A stretch of 64,000 nucleotides of DNA from an uncultured Alcaligenaceae bacterium (GCA_937995985.1 CALKIR010000023.1:186001-250000); one strand, 5' to 3'; shown: positions 44,612-54,614, counted from the stretch's first letter. Notes: generated by a model not told the origin, from the letters alone. Made by a program: numbers and translations.

Positions 44612-45259
44612 TTAATAACTAAAGATAGGTAGGCGTTCTTCTTCCCCTTCTTCGTACTGATCATGCCATTCTATTTCTTCATTTTCTAGATCGGCCTCAG
44701 TAACAGGTTGTTCTTGGAGATCGTCAAAACGGCTGCTTACATCGGGTGCGGTTAAGCGTCGTGTTAGCCGTTCAATTAAGTCTTCTTCCATGGAGGCATA
44801 CATTTGATCGCGCTCACTGTCTTTGGCCTGAGTAGCATTGGGGTCATTAGGCAGATAGCGGGTGACCAGAAGGGTAGTAGGGGGGAGTATTTTGCGTCCT
44901 TCTGCATCAAGTAGCTCAAAACGGAAGTGCAAATTGAGTTGATACTCTTCTACATTACCTTGCGGGTCTAGGGCAACATCTCGAGTGATGCGGCGGTTTT
45001 GAAGTTGAATTAAAGATGCTTGTGCATCATTGCGATCAGATACGAACTGAAGTGTTGGGCTGTTAGCACGAAGAATGCGTTCTAGTTGGGCCCCAAAGGC
45101 TGAGTTTAAAGAAATATTAGTATAAAGCGTGGTAAATGGAAGGGGCGATGCCTCTTGGAGGCGAAAGCCACATCCTTGAATGAGAAGGAATAGGCCGAGC
45201 CCTCCGAGCCCCCAAAGGAGGCTCAAGAGAGGTCGGCGAAAAAAATGCCGGAATTGCAT
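44612..45259 (-). CDS. lptE: LPS assembly lipoprotein LptE
   Basis: LptE plugs the LptD barrel in the outer membrane and helps insert LPS into the outer leaflet. The signal peptide with lipobox LIQGC (Cys30) is followed by GFRLQEASPLPF, the conserved LptE start. The 215 residues exceed the usual core; the last 25 or so form a strongly acidic tail (EENEEIEWHDQYEEGEEE). leuS lies two bases upstream and holA follows, the conserved context. With lptF at 24590 it is the second LPS-transport gene here. Confidence 0.92.
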   Translation of the reverse strand: MQFRHFFRRPLLSLLWGLGGLGLFLLIQGCGFRLQEASPLPFTTLYTNISLNSAFGAQLERILRANSPTLQFVSDRNDAQASLIQLQNRRITRDVALDPQGNVEEYQLNLHFRFELLDAEGRKILPPTTLLVTRYLPNDPNATQAKDSERDQMYASMEEDLIERLTRRLTAPDVSSRFDDLQEQPVTEADLENEEIEWHDQYEEGEEERLPIFSY

Positions 45260-45261
45260 AA

Positions 45262-47922
45262 TTAGCCTACTACATTAACGAGGCGGCCTGGCACCACAAT
45301 GATGCGCTTGGGCGTACGGCCTTCTAAGTGACGCTGTACTGCTTCGTGCGCACTTGCAGTAGCCTCGATAGTTGCTTGATCTGCATCATGAGCCACAGTA
45401 ATGTGGCCACGCACGCGCCCGTTGACTTGTAAGGTCATTTTGATCTCATCAGCAATGAGAGCCGCCTCATCAACTTGAGGCCAAGGAGCATCGAGAAGAT
45501 CCCCGAAGCGCTCTGCAAACCCTAACTCACGCCAAAGTGTCCAGCAAATATGCGGGACAATGGGATAGAGGGTGCGAAGTAGAATAGAGGTGCTTTCGGC
45601 AAAGGCGGCCTGGGCTGCCTCACTGTCATCAAGGGCTGCATCTTCAAGGGTATTGAGCATTTTCATGCACCCTGATACCACTGTGTTGTATTGGATGCGC
45701 TGATAGTCGTAATCCGCCTGCTTGAGCAAGGAGTGAATGGCACGGCGCAAATCTTTGGCTACAGCTGGTAAATCATCAAATTGCTGTATATCTTTTTTGA
45801 TGCCGGCTTGCAGGGTGTGCTGGTGCTTATAGGCGAATAACCAGAGGCGACGCAAAAAGCGATGTGCTCCGTCAATGCCTGTATTCGACCATTCAAGGGT
45901 TTGCTCTGGGGGGCTCGCAAACATGATAAAGAGACGCGCTGTATCTGCACCGTGCTCATCAATGATTGCTTGAGGATCCACACCATTGTTTTTTGATTTG
46001 GACATGGTGCCAATCCCCTCGTATTGGATGGCAGAGCCATCGGCTTTAAGTGTGGCTCCAATAATGTTGCCTTGCTCATCGTAGATATTATCTACTTCGC
46101 TGGGAGCAAAATACTCAATCCCCCCTCGCTCGTTGCGCCGTTGGTAGATGTGGTTCAGCACCATTCCTTGGGTGAGCAAGCGGGTAAAGGGCTCATCAAA
46201 TGATACCAGGCCCATGTCGCGCATTACTTTAGTCCAGAAACGGGCATATAACAGGTGCAGAACAGCGTGCTCTATTCCTCCGATATACTGGTCCATAGGC
46301 ATCCAGTATTCATTGCGCTCATCCACCATGGCCTCATGGTTGTCAGGGCAGGTATAGCGCATAAAATACCAGGATGAATCAATAAAAGTATCCATGGTAT
46401 CTGTTTCGCGTTGCGCATCTTTGCCGCAGGTGGGGCACTGGCAGCGGAGAAACTCCTCATCTTGTGCGAGGGGGTTACCCGTCCCATCAGGAATTAGATG
46501 TTCTGGAAGCACAACAGGGAGGTCTTCTTCGGGCACGGGTACCGGACCACAGTCTGGGCAGTGGATAATTGGGATAGGGGTCCCCCAGTAGCGCTGTCTG
46601 GAGATTCCCCAGTCGCGCAGGCGATAGGTGATTTTTTTCTCGCCTAAGTTTTGTGCAGCCATATCAGCGGCAATACGTTCACGCGCCTCTGGGCTGCTTA
46701 GCCCTGTATAAGGACCAGAATCAACAAGTACGCCATCGTTTTCATTGGCATACCAATCTGCCCATTGTTGTGTAGAAAACTCATGTCCATTGAGGTCTAT
46801 AACTTGTTTAATGGGGAGCTGGTATTTTTGGGCAAACTCAAAATCACGTTCATCATGAGCAGGTACGCCCATGACTGCTCCGTCGCCATAGCTCATTAGG
46901 ACATAGTTACCCACCCAAACGGGGATTGGCTCACCACTGATGGGATGGGTGACCGTTAGACCAGTAGGCATCCCTTCTTTTTCTCGAGTGGCGATATCAG
47001 CTTCGGATTGTCCGCCGCGTTTGCTTGCGGCAATAAATGCGGCAAGATCGGGGTTGTTTTTAGCAGCATGCTCAGCCAAAGGATGTTCAGGAGCTACTGC
47101 GCAAAAGGTCACTCCCATCACGGTATCAGCACGTGTGGTAAAGACGTATAACTTGCCATCTTGTATGAGATTGCCTTGTTCGTCTTGGATTTGGTGCGTA
47201 AAAGCAAAGCGTAGGCCATGGCTTTTGCCAATCCAGTGCTCTTGCATGACACGGACACGCTCTGGCCAGCCACCGAGATCATTTTTTACTGCATCCAGTA
47301 ATTCATCTGCATAGCGGGTGATGGCTAAGTAGTAGCCAGGGATTTCCCTTTTTTCGACGAGCGCTCCTGAGCGCCAGCCTCGTCCATCAATAACTTGCTC
47401 ATTAGCCAAGACAGTTTGATCAACGGGGTCCCAGTTAACAACTTGGGTTTTACGATAGGCAATGCCGGCTTTGAGCATGCGTAAAAAGAGCCACTGATTC
47501 CATTTGTAGTAATTGGGGTCGCAAGCATTAATTTCACGTGACCAATCAATGGCTAGCCCCATGGACTTCATTTGTTTTTTCATGTACTTAATGTTGTCAT
47601 AAGTCCATTTTGCAGGGGGTTGTTTAGAGTTTAAGGCCGCATTTTCTGCAGGCATGCCAAACGCATCCCAGCCCATAGGCATGAGGACGTTATAGCCGCG
47701 TAGGCGTAGATGACGAGCCATCACATCATTGATGGTGTAATTTCTCACATGTCCCATATGTAGCTTGCCGCTGGGGTACGGTAGCATGGAGCATGCGTAA
47801 AATTTTGGTTTTGGATTACCATCTGCATCGGTCGCGTGTTCATGGACTCGATAGACATCATCCGCTTGCCACTGTTCTTGGGCAGTGCGTTCTATTGCGT
47901 GAGGTTGATAAGTTTCCTGCAT
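45262..47922 (-). CDS. leuS: Leucyl-tRNA synthetase
   Basis: A class I aminoacyl-tRNA synthetase that charges tRNA-Leu and edits mischarged products. The HIGH motif is YPSGKLHMGH (HMGH at 55-58) and the KMSKS motif is TMSKSKNN. The editing (CP1) domain and the zinc-like ribbon with CPDCGP and CPTCGK are visible in between. I start at the ATG at 47922 (MQETYQPH), giving 886 residues, because conserved sequence begins there; the open frame extends 37 codons upstream without similarity. lptE follows directly. Confidence 0.97.
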   Translation of the reverse strand: MQETYQPHAIERTAQEQWQADDVYRVHEHATDADGNPKPKFYACSMLPYPSGKLHMGHVRNYTINDVMARHLRLRGYNVLMPMGWDAFGMPAENAALNSKQPPAKWTYDNIKYMKKQMKSMGLAIDWSREINACDPNYYKWNQWLFLRMLKAGIAYRKTQVVNWDPVDQTVLANEQVIDGRGWRSGALVEKREIPGYYLAITRYADELLDAVKNDLGGWPERVRVMQEHWIGKSHGLRFAFTHQIQDEQGNLIQDGKLYVFTTRADTVMGVTFCAVAPEHPLAEHAAKNNPDLAAFIAASKRGGQSEADIATREKEGMPTGLTVTHPISGEPIPVWVGNYVLMSYGDGAVMGVPAHDERDFEFAQKYQLPIKQVIDLNGHEFSTQQWADWYANENDGVLVDSGPYTGLSSPEARERIAADMAAQNLGEKKITYRLRDWGISRQRYWGTPIPIIHCPDCGPVPVPEEDLPVVLPEHLIPDGTGNPLAQDEEFLRCQCPTCGKDAQRETDTMDTFIDSSWYFMRYTCPDNHEAMVDERNEYWMPMDQYIGGIEHAVLHLLYARFWTKVMRDMGLVSFDEPFTRLLTQGMVLNHIYQRRNERGGIEYFAPSEVDNIYDEQGNIIGATLKADGSAIQYEGIGTMSKSKNNGVDPQAIIDEHGADTARLFIMFASPPEQTLEWSNTGIDGAHRFLRRLWLFAYKHQHTLQAGIKKDIQQFDDLPAVAKDLRRAIHSLLKQADYDYQRIQYNTVVSGCMKMLNTLEDAALDDSEAAQAAFAESTSILLRTLYPIVPHICWTLWRELGFAERFGDLLDAPWPQVDEAALIADEIKMTLQVNGRVRGHITVAHDADQATIEATASAHEAVQRHLEGRTPKRIIVVPGRLVNVVG

Positions 47923-48013
47923 GTGATTTGTAGCCAAAAAATTAAATAAGGGTATGTTTCTAGGGCCTAAGCCTAAGAGAGTATGGGGTGCTTGCAGCTT
48001 TATAGAAAGCTGC

Positions 48014-49288
48014 TTAGCAACTAAATGGTCCAAAAGATTTAAACCGCTCGGCTCGGAATGGCTGAGGGTCTACAAAGGGGGGTTGCTTGTAAATAAGCTC
48101 GGTGAGCAAACGCCCAGTAGTGGGACCCAGAGTGAAGCCTTGGTGTGCATGACCTATGGCCAACCAAAGATTACGGTGTTTTGGAGCCGCACCGATAATT
48201 GGCTTCATGTCGGGCAGGCAGGGGCGTGAGCCATACCATGGCTGGGGCTCAATCGCCTTGCCTATAGGTAGGATATCACGAGCAATGCGTTCGCAGAGCT
48301 GTATTTGCCCCCGTCGTGGAGGGCCGTATAAGGTTGCCATTTCAGCGCCTGTAGTTAGGCGAATGCCCATTTTCATAGGGCCTAGTAAATAACCATTATC
48401 CGCATCAAAAATACTGTGCTGTAAGGGGCGTTCTACTAAAGGTTGGTAGTGCCAGTGATAGCCCCGTTTGGGAAATAATGGAAAGTGGTAATTTAAAGGC
48501 TTGAGTAATTGCATGGACCAGGGCCCGGCAGCAACTACGACTTGTTCTGCTTCGATGCGTTCGGTGCCACACACAATTTGCCAGCCATGCTGAGTGGTGG
48601 GCTGAATGCGGCTCACGCGTTTACGTTTAAAGGTGCCGCCTTGGGCAATGAAGTCTTCTGCATAACGTTGTACTAAACCACCTGGGTCAGAAACTTGCCA
48701 AGAGTTTTGCCAATGAATGGCACCGACAAAGGCATCTGCATTGAGGTGGGGCTCTAAGGCTTTAATTTGTTCAGGGGTTAATAGCTGGAATTCAACACCG
48801 TATTGCTCTGCAGCCAATTGTGCCTGCTCATGCTCTAGATGTAATGATTCATGGTGGCGGTGGAGTTGTAACCAGCCGCGACGGCGAATGAGGTCATCAG
48901 CATCGGCAGCATGTATCATGCGTTGATGCTCATCGAGACAGGTACGTATTAATTGTGCCCATTGGTCAGCGAGGGCACGCCAACGCTTGGGCGCTGAGTA
49001 ATGTCGATAGGCTAATAATTGGGGGGCGTAACGGAATACTCCTGAGAGCTGATAACGGATATCTGAGCGCTGGTTAGGAAGGACGCTCAAGGTATCGCTA
49101 AAAGCTCTAGGGAAGGGGTGTGGAAACACCGCCTCGCGTTGGATGAGGCCTGCATTGCCATAGGAAGTCTCCTGGCCGGGGTCATTACGGTCTATTAGTA
49201 GCACCTGTGCGCCCCGTTCGCGTAAATGCCAAGCAATGCTTGTGCCCACCATCCCGGCGCCAATAACAACAATGTCGTGTGCCATCAT
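48014..49288 (-). CDS. FAD-dependent oxidoreductase (D-amino acid dehydrogenase/DAO family)
   Basis: A 424-residue flavoprotein of the DAO family. The Rossmann motif VIGAGMVGTSIAWHL begins near residue 7, and ETSYGNAGLI (about 41-50) is the pattern shared with DadA. The C-terminal part has GSRPCLPDMKPIIG and GHAHQGFTLGPTTG, which bind FAD. A role in oxidising a D-amino acid or N-methyl amino acid is likely, but the substrate is not given by the sequence. Two Met codons stand at the start. It is upstream of leuS on the same strand. Confidence 0.88.
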   Translation of the reverse strand: MMAHDIVVIGAGMVGTSIAWHLRERGAQVLLIDRNDPGQETSYGNAGLIQREAVFPHPFPRAFSDTLSVLPNQRSDIRYQLSGVFRYAPQLLAYRHYSAPKRWRALADQWAQLIRTCLDEHQRMIHAADADDLIRRRGWLQLHRHHESLHLEHEQAQLAAEQYGVEFQLLTPEQIKALEPHLNADAFVGAIHWQNSWQVSDPGGLVQRYAEDFIAQGGTFKRKRVSRIQPTTQHGWQIVCGTERIEAEQVVVAAGPWSMQLLKPLNYHFPLFPKRGYHWHYQPLVERPLQHSIFDADNGYLLGPMKMGIRLTTGAEMATLYGPPRRGQIQLCERIARDILPIGKAIEPQPWYGSRPCLPDMKPIIGAAPKHRNLWLAIGHAHQGFTLGPTTGRLLTELIYKQPPFVDPQPFRAERFKSFGPFSC

Positions 49289-49363
49289 GCCCCCTTATTG
49301 CTGAATGAATTAGCAAAGAAAGTATGCGAAGATTTTACCGCAACCAGTTACCATCAGCTAGAT

Positions 49364-49392
49364 AATAAAAAAACCACTTCTGGCGAAGTGGT
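49364..49392 (-). terminator. Terminator after rpmB-rpmG
   Basis: Arms ACCACTTC (49373-49380) and GAAGTGGT (49385-49392) pair perfectly with a four-base loop, and the minus strand then has a T-run (the A-run at 49367-49373). It ends the rpmB-rpmG transcript before the oxidoreductase gene. Confidence 0.85.
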
Positions 49393-49472
49393 CTTAAATG
49401 CTGCGCGAACGTATACTGCAAAACCGAGCGCCTGTTGATTATAGAAAGACAGGCGAGGGTAGCAAATGAGGT

Positions 49473-49640
49473 TTAACGTAAGCGGGTTTCTTTGTATTCG
49501 ACGTGTTTACGTGCAACGGGATCGAATTTCTTTAAGACCAGTTTTTCCGGATGATTACGTTTGTTTTTCGTTGTGGTGTAGAAATGCCCGGTACCGGCAG
49601 ATGATTCTAGTTTGATCTTCTCGCGTATTCCTTTGGCCAT
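49473..49640 (-). CDS. rpmG: 50S ribosomal protein L33
   Basis: A 55-residue basic protein beginning MAKGIREKIKLESSAGTGHF and ending YKETRLR. It is the L33 type without zinc-binding cysteines. GGAG lies before the ATG. rpmB is 37 bases upstream and a terminator follows at 49364, so rpmB-rpmG is a transcription unit, as in most proteobacteria. Confidence 0.97.
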   Translation of the reverse strand: MAKGIREKIKLESSAGTGHFYTTTKNKRNHPEKLVLKKFDPVARKHVEYKETRLR

Positions 49641-49677
49641 GGTGAGCTCCCAAATTTAAAAATTGAATCAGGTATGA

Positions 49678-49914
49678 TTAGATACGCTCGCCGCGCTCGC
49701 GCATTTCGGCTAATACAGCGTCAATACCTTTTTTATCGATCAAGCGTAACCCTTGAGCAGAAACACGCAGACGAACCCAGCGGTTTTCGCTTTCTACCCA
49801 GAAACGACGGCTGTGTAGGTTAGGCAAAAAACGACGCTTGGTCTTGTTGTTTGCATGAGACACATTGTTTCCAACACGTGGGCCCTTTCCTGTTACTTGG
49901 CATACGCGCGCCAT
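49678..49914 (-). CDS. rpmB: 50S ribosomal protein L28
   Basis: A 78-residue ribosomal protein with the signature MARVCQVTGKGPRVGNNVSHANNKTKRRF split as MARVCQVTGKGP and VSHANNKTKRRFLPN. The N-terminal Cys is present, but the other zinc ligands are missing. AAAGGGG stands just upstream of the ATG. It is the first gene of the rpmB-rpmG pair. Confidence 0.98.
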   Translation of the reverse strand: MARVCQVTGKGPRVGNNVSHANNKTKRRFLPNLHSRRFWVESENRWVRLRVSAQGLRLIDKKGIDAVLAEMRERGERI

Positions 49915-50237
49915 GATAAACCCCTTTAAAAATTGTACTTATCCCCTAGCTAGCCCCTCGCCATTTGTTTGAGGGGGTTGGCTGGTTTTAGGTAGCTGTT
50001 CTAAAAACCTCTGAATTGCTGAATAATGTAAAAAAAGCCCAAAAGGCCCTAAATCAGCTGGTTTATAGAAAGGAACTGCTAATGGCCACTGCCTTAAAGT
50101 AAGGGAACATAATAATTAAGTGGCACCACAAATAAAACCAAAGCCAAAAAGAATAGTGACTTAGCTAGTAACCAAAAATATGTAAAGAAAGCTATTTTAT
50201 TTTAAAAAAACAATCAAGGCAAGTAGCGTGCTGCCTG
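49915..50237. other. Leader and promoter region upstream of rpmB
   Basis: This 323-base gap between the MFS gene and rpmB, both on the minus strand, must hold the rpmB promoter and leader. A hairpin with arms CCCCTC (49954-49959) and GAGGGG (49971-49976) lies about 45 bases upstream of the rpmB start and could shape the leader. I could not choose a confident promoter, and no ORF or RNA gene is evident. Confidence 0.4.
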
Positions 50238-51434
50238 TTATAGATTCGCAAACCGTCCACAGATCCAAGACAACAGGGCACATGCAAAAAGAATAGTAAA
50301 TAAAGGTAAGGTGCTGTGCGCAGGCCACGCGCTGATGGCGATGCCGGCAATGGCTCCAGCAAGCATTTGTAAGGTGCCCATTAATGCCGAGGCACTTCCC
50401 AAGCGGCGTTCATGACGGTTCAGGGCCAGCGCCGCAGAGTTGGGGTTGATCATCCCTAGGGCTCCCATAAAAATAACGAGAATAATCATCGTAAGGGCAA
50501 GGTTCAGCCAGCCTAAGGCGCTTAAAATGAGGGCAATTATTGCGGTGATGGCCTGCACAAGTTGTGCCGCATAGAGTAGTTGCGAGGGGCGGAATGTGTT
50601 CAATAGCCGGGCATTGACTTGAGCCATGAGGATAAATGAGGCCGCATTAAGGCCAAATACTAATCCAAAGAGGGAGGGGCTGATGCCAAAGCCCTGAATA
50701 AACGCACGGGGTGAGCCACTAATATAGGCAAACATGCCAGCAGAACCAAAGGCTCCTGCTAAAGAGTAGAGCATAAAGTCACGGTGCGTTAGCAGTAAGG
50801 CATAGTTTTTAAAGATAACGCTAGGGCGAAGCTTTTGTTGACGGTGAATGGGCAGAGTCTCATCCATGTGGCGCCAGCTAAGCAAAAACATAAGCGCAGT
50901 ATAGGCAGCCATGAAAAAGAAAATGCTGTGCCAGTCTAAAAATATTAAAAATTGTCCGCCAATGATGGGGGCAAGAATGGGGGTGACACCCATAATAAGC
51001 ATGAGTATAGATAAGGCCTTAGCGGCATCATTAGTGTCGAGACGATCGCGAATGACTGCACGTGGAATCACCATAGGCGCTGCTCCTCCGAATGCTTGCG
51101 CGATACGCCAAAAGTAGAGTTCTTGAATATTTGCGCTGAGCGCACAGCCAATGGAGGCAATAAAGAAAATGACCAGTCCTGTAAATAAAGGAATGCGTCG
51201 GCCGAAACGATCAGAGATAGGCCCGTAGAATAGTTGGGCTATGGACAGTCCAAGCAAATAGACCGCAAGTGTTCGTTCAATTGCTCCTGCTGAGGTATTG
51301 AGGCTCGCTGCCATTGTAGGAAAGGCAGGCAAGTACATATCTATCGCTATCGGTCCCAAGGCAGAAAGAAAAGCCATGAGAACAAGCCAGGAGGGAAAGG
51401 CTCGACCGAAATGTTCAGGCGACTGATGTGACAT
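50238..51434 (-). CDS. Bcr/CflA-family multidrug efflux transporter
   Basis: A 398-residue MFS transporter with twelve predicted membrane segments. The family features are IAIDMYLPAFPTMAASL (about 29-45), where the Asp is a proton-coupling residue; YGPISDRFGRR as MFS motif A; and RAVIRDR. Bcr/CflA pumps export drugs such as bicyclomycin and chloramphenicol or sulfur compounds such as cysteine; the substrate here is unknown. It stands alone, with the divergent Cfa gene 150 bases away. Confidence 0.88.
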   Translation of the reverse strand: MSHQSPEHFGRAFPSWLVLMAFLSALGPIAIDMYLPAFPTMAASLNTSAGAIERTLAVYLLGLSIAQLFYGPISDRFGRRIPLFTGLVIFFIASIGCALSANIQELYFWRIAQAFGGAAPMVIPRAVIRDRLDTNDAAKALSILMLIMGVTPILAPIIGGQFLIFLDWHSIFFFMAAYTALMFLLSWRHMDETLPIHRQQKLRPSVIFKNYALLLTHRDFMLYSLAGAFGSAGMFAYISGSPRAFIQGFGISPSLFGLVFGLNAASFILMAQVNARLLNTFRPSQLLYAAQLVQAITAIIALILSALGWLNLALTMIILVIFMGALGMINPNSAALALNRHERRLGSASALMGTLQMLAGAIAGIAISAWPAHSTLPLFTILFACALLSWICGRFANL

Positions 51435-51584
51435 GGGTAAACCGCTTTCTAAATGGTAAAGTATTGCTTAGAACTATCGCAAAATATGTATTTCAATGCT
51501 ACAGTGAAATACCGTAAAACAGAGGCTAATGTTAGCATGCTCGCTTTGTAAAGAGTGAAAAAAACTACTGTTTAGGAGGATGAT

Positions 51585-52844
51585 TTGAGCGCCTTAGCTG
51601 CCGTAGAAAAAAAAATTGAAGCCCTGCCCGTCAAGGTTTATGTAGAGTTGCCCAATGGGCGTGGCATAGGCTCCGTAAGTGACGCAGATATAAAAATAAC
51701 AATTAAAGACAACAGCACCCTAGCATTAATTGCTGCGGGACAGGTCGGGGTGATAGGGGAAGCCTATGTGGATGGCAAATTAGAGATTGAAGGCAATATG
51801 CGCGATCTGATGCAGGCGGCCGTAGGCATTTTACCTGCATCACCGGCTGAGCAAAAAGGCGCAGTTGGTTTATTGCGTTGGATACAGCGGTTACGCTCTT
51901 TATGGCGCCATACTATGGAACGTGATGCCCGACAAATTCAGTTTCATTATGATTTGTCAGATGATTTTTACGCCTTGTGGTTGGATCCCCGTCGGGTATA
52001 TTCGTGCGCTTACTATCGCACCCCTGATATGGATTTAGCTCAAGCGCAAGAGGCTAAGTTGGATCATATTTGTCGTAAGTTGCGCTTGCAGCCAGGTGAG
52101 CGCTTTATTGATATTGGCGCTGGTTGGGGCGGTTTATTATTATGGGCAGCAGAAAATTATGGCGTTGAGGCGATGGGGGTAACCCTATCTCGCAATCAGC
52201 ATGCCTATGTCAATCGCCTAATCGAAGAAAAGGGGCTCCAAGGACGGGTGCGCATGGAGCTCTTAGATTATCGCAAAATACCTACCGATCAGCCCTTTGA
52301 TAAGTTGGCCTCTGTGGGCATGTTTGAGCATGTTGGACGAGCAAATTTGACAGTTTATTTTCAGCGCTTGGCACAGATGGTTCGTCCTGGTGGTCTTATC
52401 ATGAATCACGGCATTACCGCGCAGGCGGTGGACCACCAGCAATTGGGAGCTGGCTTAGGTGATTTTATAGAGCAGTTTATTTTCCCGGGAGGGGAGCTTA
52501 CTCATATTAGCCACGTTCTGCGTCATCTGAGCCAAGGAGGCCTAGAGGCCTTGGATGTGGAAAATCTCCGTCCTCATTATGCCCGCACATTATGGGCCTG
52601 GAGTGACAGCTTAGAGAGTCAGCTGGATGCAGCCCAACGTATTTTAACGGGTGACAATGGGGCGCGTTCGTTGCGCGCATATCGCTTGTATCTTGCTGGC
52701 TGCGCCATGGGTTTCGAGCAGGGCTGGATTTCTTTGCACCAGATTCTTGCTGCTCATGATGTGGTTCAGGGCAACAGTCACGAGTTGGATTATCCAGAGG
52801 GACAGGCCTATCCATGGCGCCGTGATTATATGTATGTGGGGTAA
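51585..52844 (+). CDS. cfa: Cyclopropane-fatty-acyl-phospholipid synthase family methyltransferase
   Basis: Cfa enzymes transfer a methylene group from S-adenosylmethionine to unsaturated phospholipid chains in the membrane. The 419-residue protein has FHYDLSDDFYALWLDPRRVYS (about 121-141; core HYDLSDDFYALWLDP) and the SAM-binding IDIGAGWGGLLLWA, both characteristic, plus LASVGMFEHVG. It starts with TTG at 51585 behind a strong AGGAGG (51574-51579). Length is close to Cfa, but the related SAM-dependent families (unsaturated lipid methyltransferases) cannot be excluded. It converges with the GT39-like gene with no gap. Confidence 0.88.
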   Translation: MSALAAVEKKIEALPVKVYVELPNGRGIGSVSDADIKITIKDNSTLALIAAGQVGVIGEAYVDGKLEIEGNMRDLMQAAVGILPASPAEQKGAVGLLRWIQRLRSLWRHTMERDARQIQFHYDLSDDFYALWLDPRRVYSCAYYRTPDMDLAQAQEAKLDHICRKLRLQPGERFIDIGAGWGGLLLWAAENYGVEAMGVTLSRNQHAYVNRLIEEKGLQGRVRMELLDYRKIPTDQPFDKLASVGMFEHVGRANLTVYFQRLAQMVRPGGLIMNHGITAQAVDHQQLGAGLGDFIEQFIFPGGELTHISHVLRHLSQGGLEALDVENLRPHYARTLWAWSDSLESQLDAAQRILTGDNGARSLRAYRLYLAGCAMGFEQGWISLHQILAAHDVVQGNSHELDYPEGQAYPWRRDYMYVG

Positions 52845-54602
52845 TTAGTCGGCTTGAGGGATGCGCAGGAGGCGGAACAGCTCGTTACGATCTCCGCCCC
52901 GCCGCCCTTGCCATAATAGTTCCGCTTGGTGAGGGATAGATTGATTGCGCTCTTCAATGCTGAGTTTGGGTGAAGTTTCTTGCAACCACAAAGCACAGCC
53001 ACGATGATGGCTAAATTGTAGTTGATTAAAAACATAAAACGATGCCCGCTGTCCAGGGTTGATGGACGCATAGACGCAATCATTGTTGGTGTTATATTGG
53101 GCCAAAGCTAGGCTTAATTCATGCGCTACCTCTCTATAGCTGCGTGCATAGTTTAGAGTAGGCATCCACAAGGTGACCAAGAGTAACCAGGTTGTAATCA
53201 GCCCTGCAGCAGATAATACCGTGCCGCGCCAGAGTGACGGGGGGCGACGAGTCAGACGCCAATGCACTAAAAGCAGCCATAATACAGTGCCTGTGGTGGC
53301 AATTACCAAGGCAAACCATAATATTTCAGAGTTAAAGCCTTCGGTTTGCCGTTGGATGCTGCGTGCAATTTTGGGCGGCCATCCTGTTTGTTGTGCTATC
53401 CAGCCCAGCCAGACTGTTGCGGCAGTCAATGAATAACACATAACCGCAAACCAATCGAGGGCATTAATAGCGCCTCGTCTCAGAGTGGGCAGGGCAAAGG
53501 CGGCCAATACCGCACTAGGTAGGGCAAGGAATATGTATTCTGGCTCAAAGGCTTGGGGCATGAGTAGCACCAAAACCAGTCCAAAGAATGCCAAAATAGC
53601 AGCTAAGCCAATGTGGGGTGCCCTCCACCAGCTGCGCCAATTCCATAGGGCCAAGAGAGCCAGCGGCCAGGTGGGCCATAAAAACCAGAGCAAATCTCGG
53701 GTGCTGCTGCTTAGGCTATAGCCACTGAGTCCTTGAAATTGGTTTAGGTGCCATTGCCACCACGCCTCAACCCATAAGCTATTATGTTGCCACGCAGCAA
53801 GGAGCCAAGGCACTATGAGTGCTGCGGCAATGAGGAGACTAAGCAATAAATAGCGCCTAAAAGCTGCCAGGGCAGGCAGCACAGTAAAGGCAACTAAGCT
53901 GCTTAGGAGTAAGGGAATGAATCCAATGAGCGCTCGGTTTAAAAAACTAGCGCCTAGAGCAAGGCCGATAAGGAGGGTGGCAATGTAGGGGTACCGCAGC
54001 ATTAATGCCCAGCCAAAAAACAGCATTGCGGTGAGCGCTAGACTCAGAGGAACGGCCGAGGTCTCATGAACGCGCCAGATAATTCCAACCGTAGCGACTA
54101 AGAGTAACAGACCGGCATCAGCGATCATGCGCGCATAATCACGCGGATTTGGCTCCCCTCCAAAAGGCAGGGCTAATGGTTGTGCTGCCCTGGTTTGGGC
54201 AAGCATAAACAACGCACGCCAAAAACAAAAAGTCAGGATCAGGAACCAAAGGATATTGGGCAGTCTGGCGGCCGTAATCGTTGCATCAAGAGGGGATAAA
54301 AAAAGTTCTAAAAGAGGCCCAAAGACCACTATAGAAAGGCTGCCTGCCCAGCTGGCTAGGGGGCCATTTTGAGGATAAGCAAATGTTCCAATAGAGGGCA
54401 GCAGCCAGCTGCTGCCCTGCTCTTGAAGAGGCGAGAGCATGGTGGCGATGCCAATGACATCATCGCTCTTCCATGGATCACGAAAAAACAGCCCCGCTAA
54501 AATATAGACCAAGCCCACACTCACTAAGAGCCATCGGGGCAGCTTGGATGCAGCTTGTTCGGTGAGCCGAGCGGGTGTGGTGCGGTGTAGGGTGTGATTC
54601 AC
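52845..54602 (-). CDS. GT39/ArnT-like membrane glycosyltransferase
   Basis: A 585-residue integral membrane protein with about a dozen hydrophobic segments. Near the N-terminus, FRDPWKSDDVIGIATML has the Asp pair expected in the first periplasmic loop of GT-C enzymes (ArnT/PMT), which use polyprenyl-phosphate sugars. The C-terminal 130 residues are more soluble and may be periplasmic. It could modify lipid A, LPS or proteins; the sequence does not say which. No arn genes are near. It ends one base past the Cfa gene, tail-to-tail. Confidence 0.75.
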   Translation of the reverse strand: MNHTLHRTTPARLTEQAASKLPRWLLVSVGLVYILAGLFFRDPWKSDDVIGIATMLSPLQEQGSSWLLPSIGTFAYPQNGPLASWAGSLSIVVFGPLLELFLSPLDATITAARLPNILWFLILTFCFWRALFMLAQTRAAQPLALPFGGEPNPRDYARMIADAGLLLLVATVGIIWRVHETSAVPLSLALTAMLFFGWALMLRYPYIATLLIGLALGASFLNRALIGFIPLLLSSLVAFTVLPALAAFRRYLLLSLLIAAALIVPWLLAAWQHNSLWVEAWWQWHLNQFQGLSGYSLSSSTRDLLWFLWPTWPLALLALWNWRSWWRAPHIGLAAILAFFGLVLVLLMPQAFEPEYIFLALPSAVLAAFALPTLRRGAINALDWFAVMCYSLTAATVWLGWIAQQTGWPPKIARSIQRQTEGFNSEILWFALVIATTGTVLWLLLVHWRLTRRPPSLWRGTVLSAAGLITTWLLLVTLWMPTLNYARSYREVAHELSLALAQYNTNNDCVYASINPGQRASFYVFNQLQFSHHRGCALWLQETSPKLSIEERNQSIPHQAELLWQGRRGGDRNELFRLLRIPQAD

Positions 54603-54614
54603 TGTAAGTGGCCT

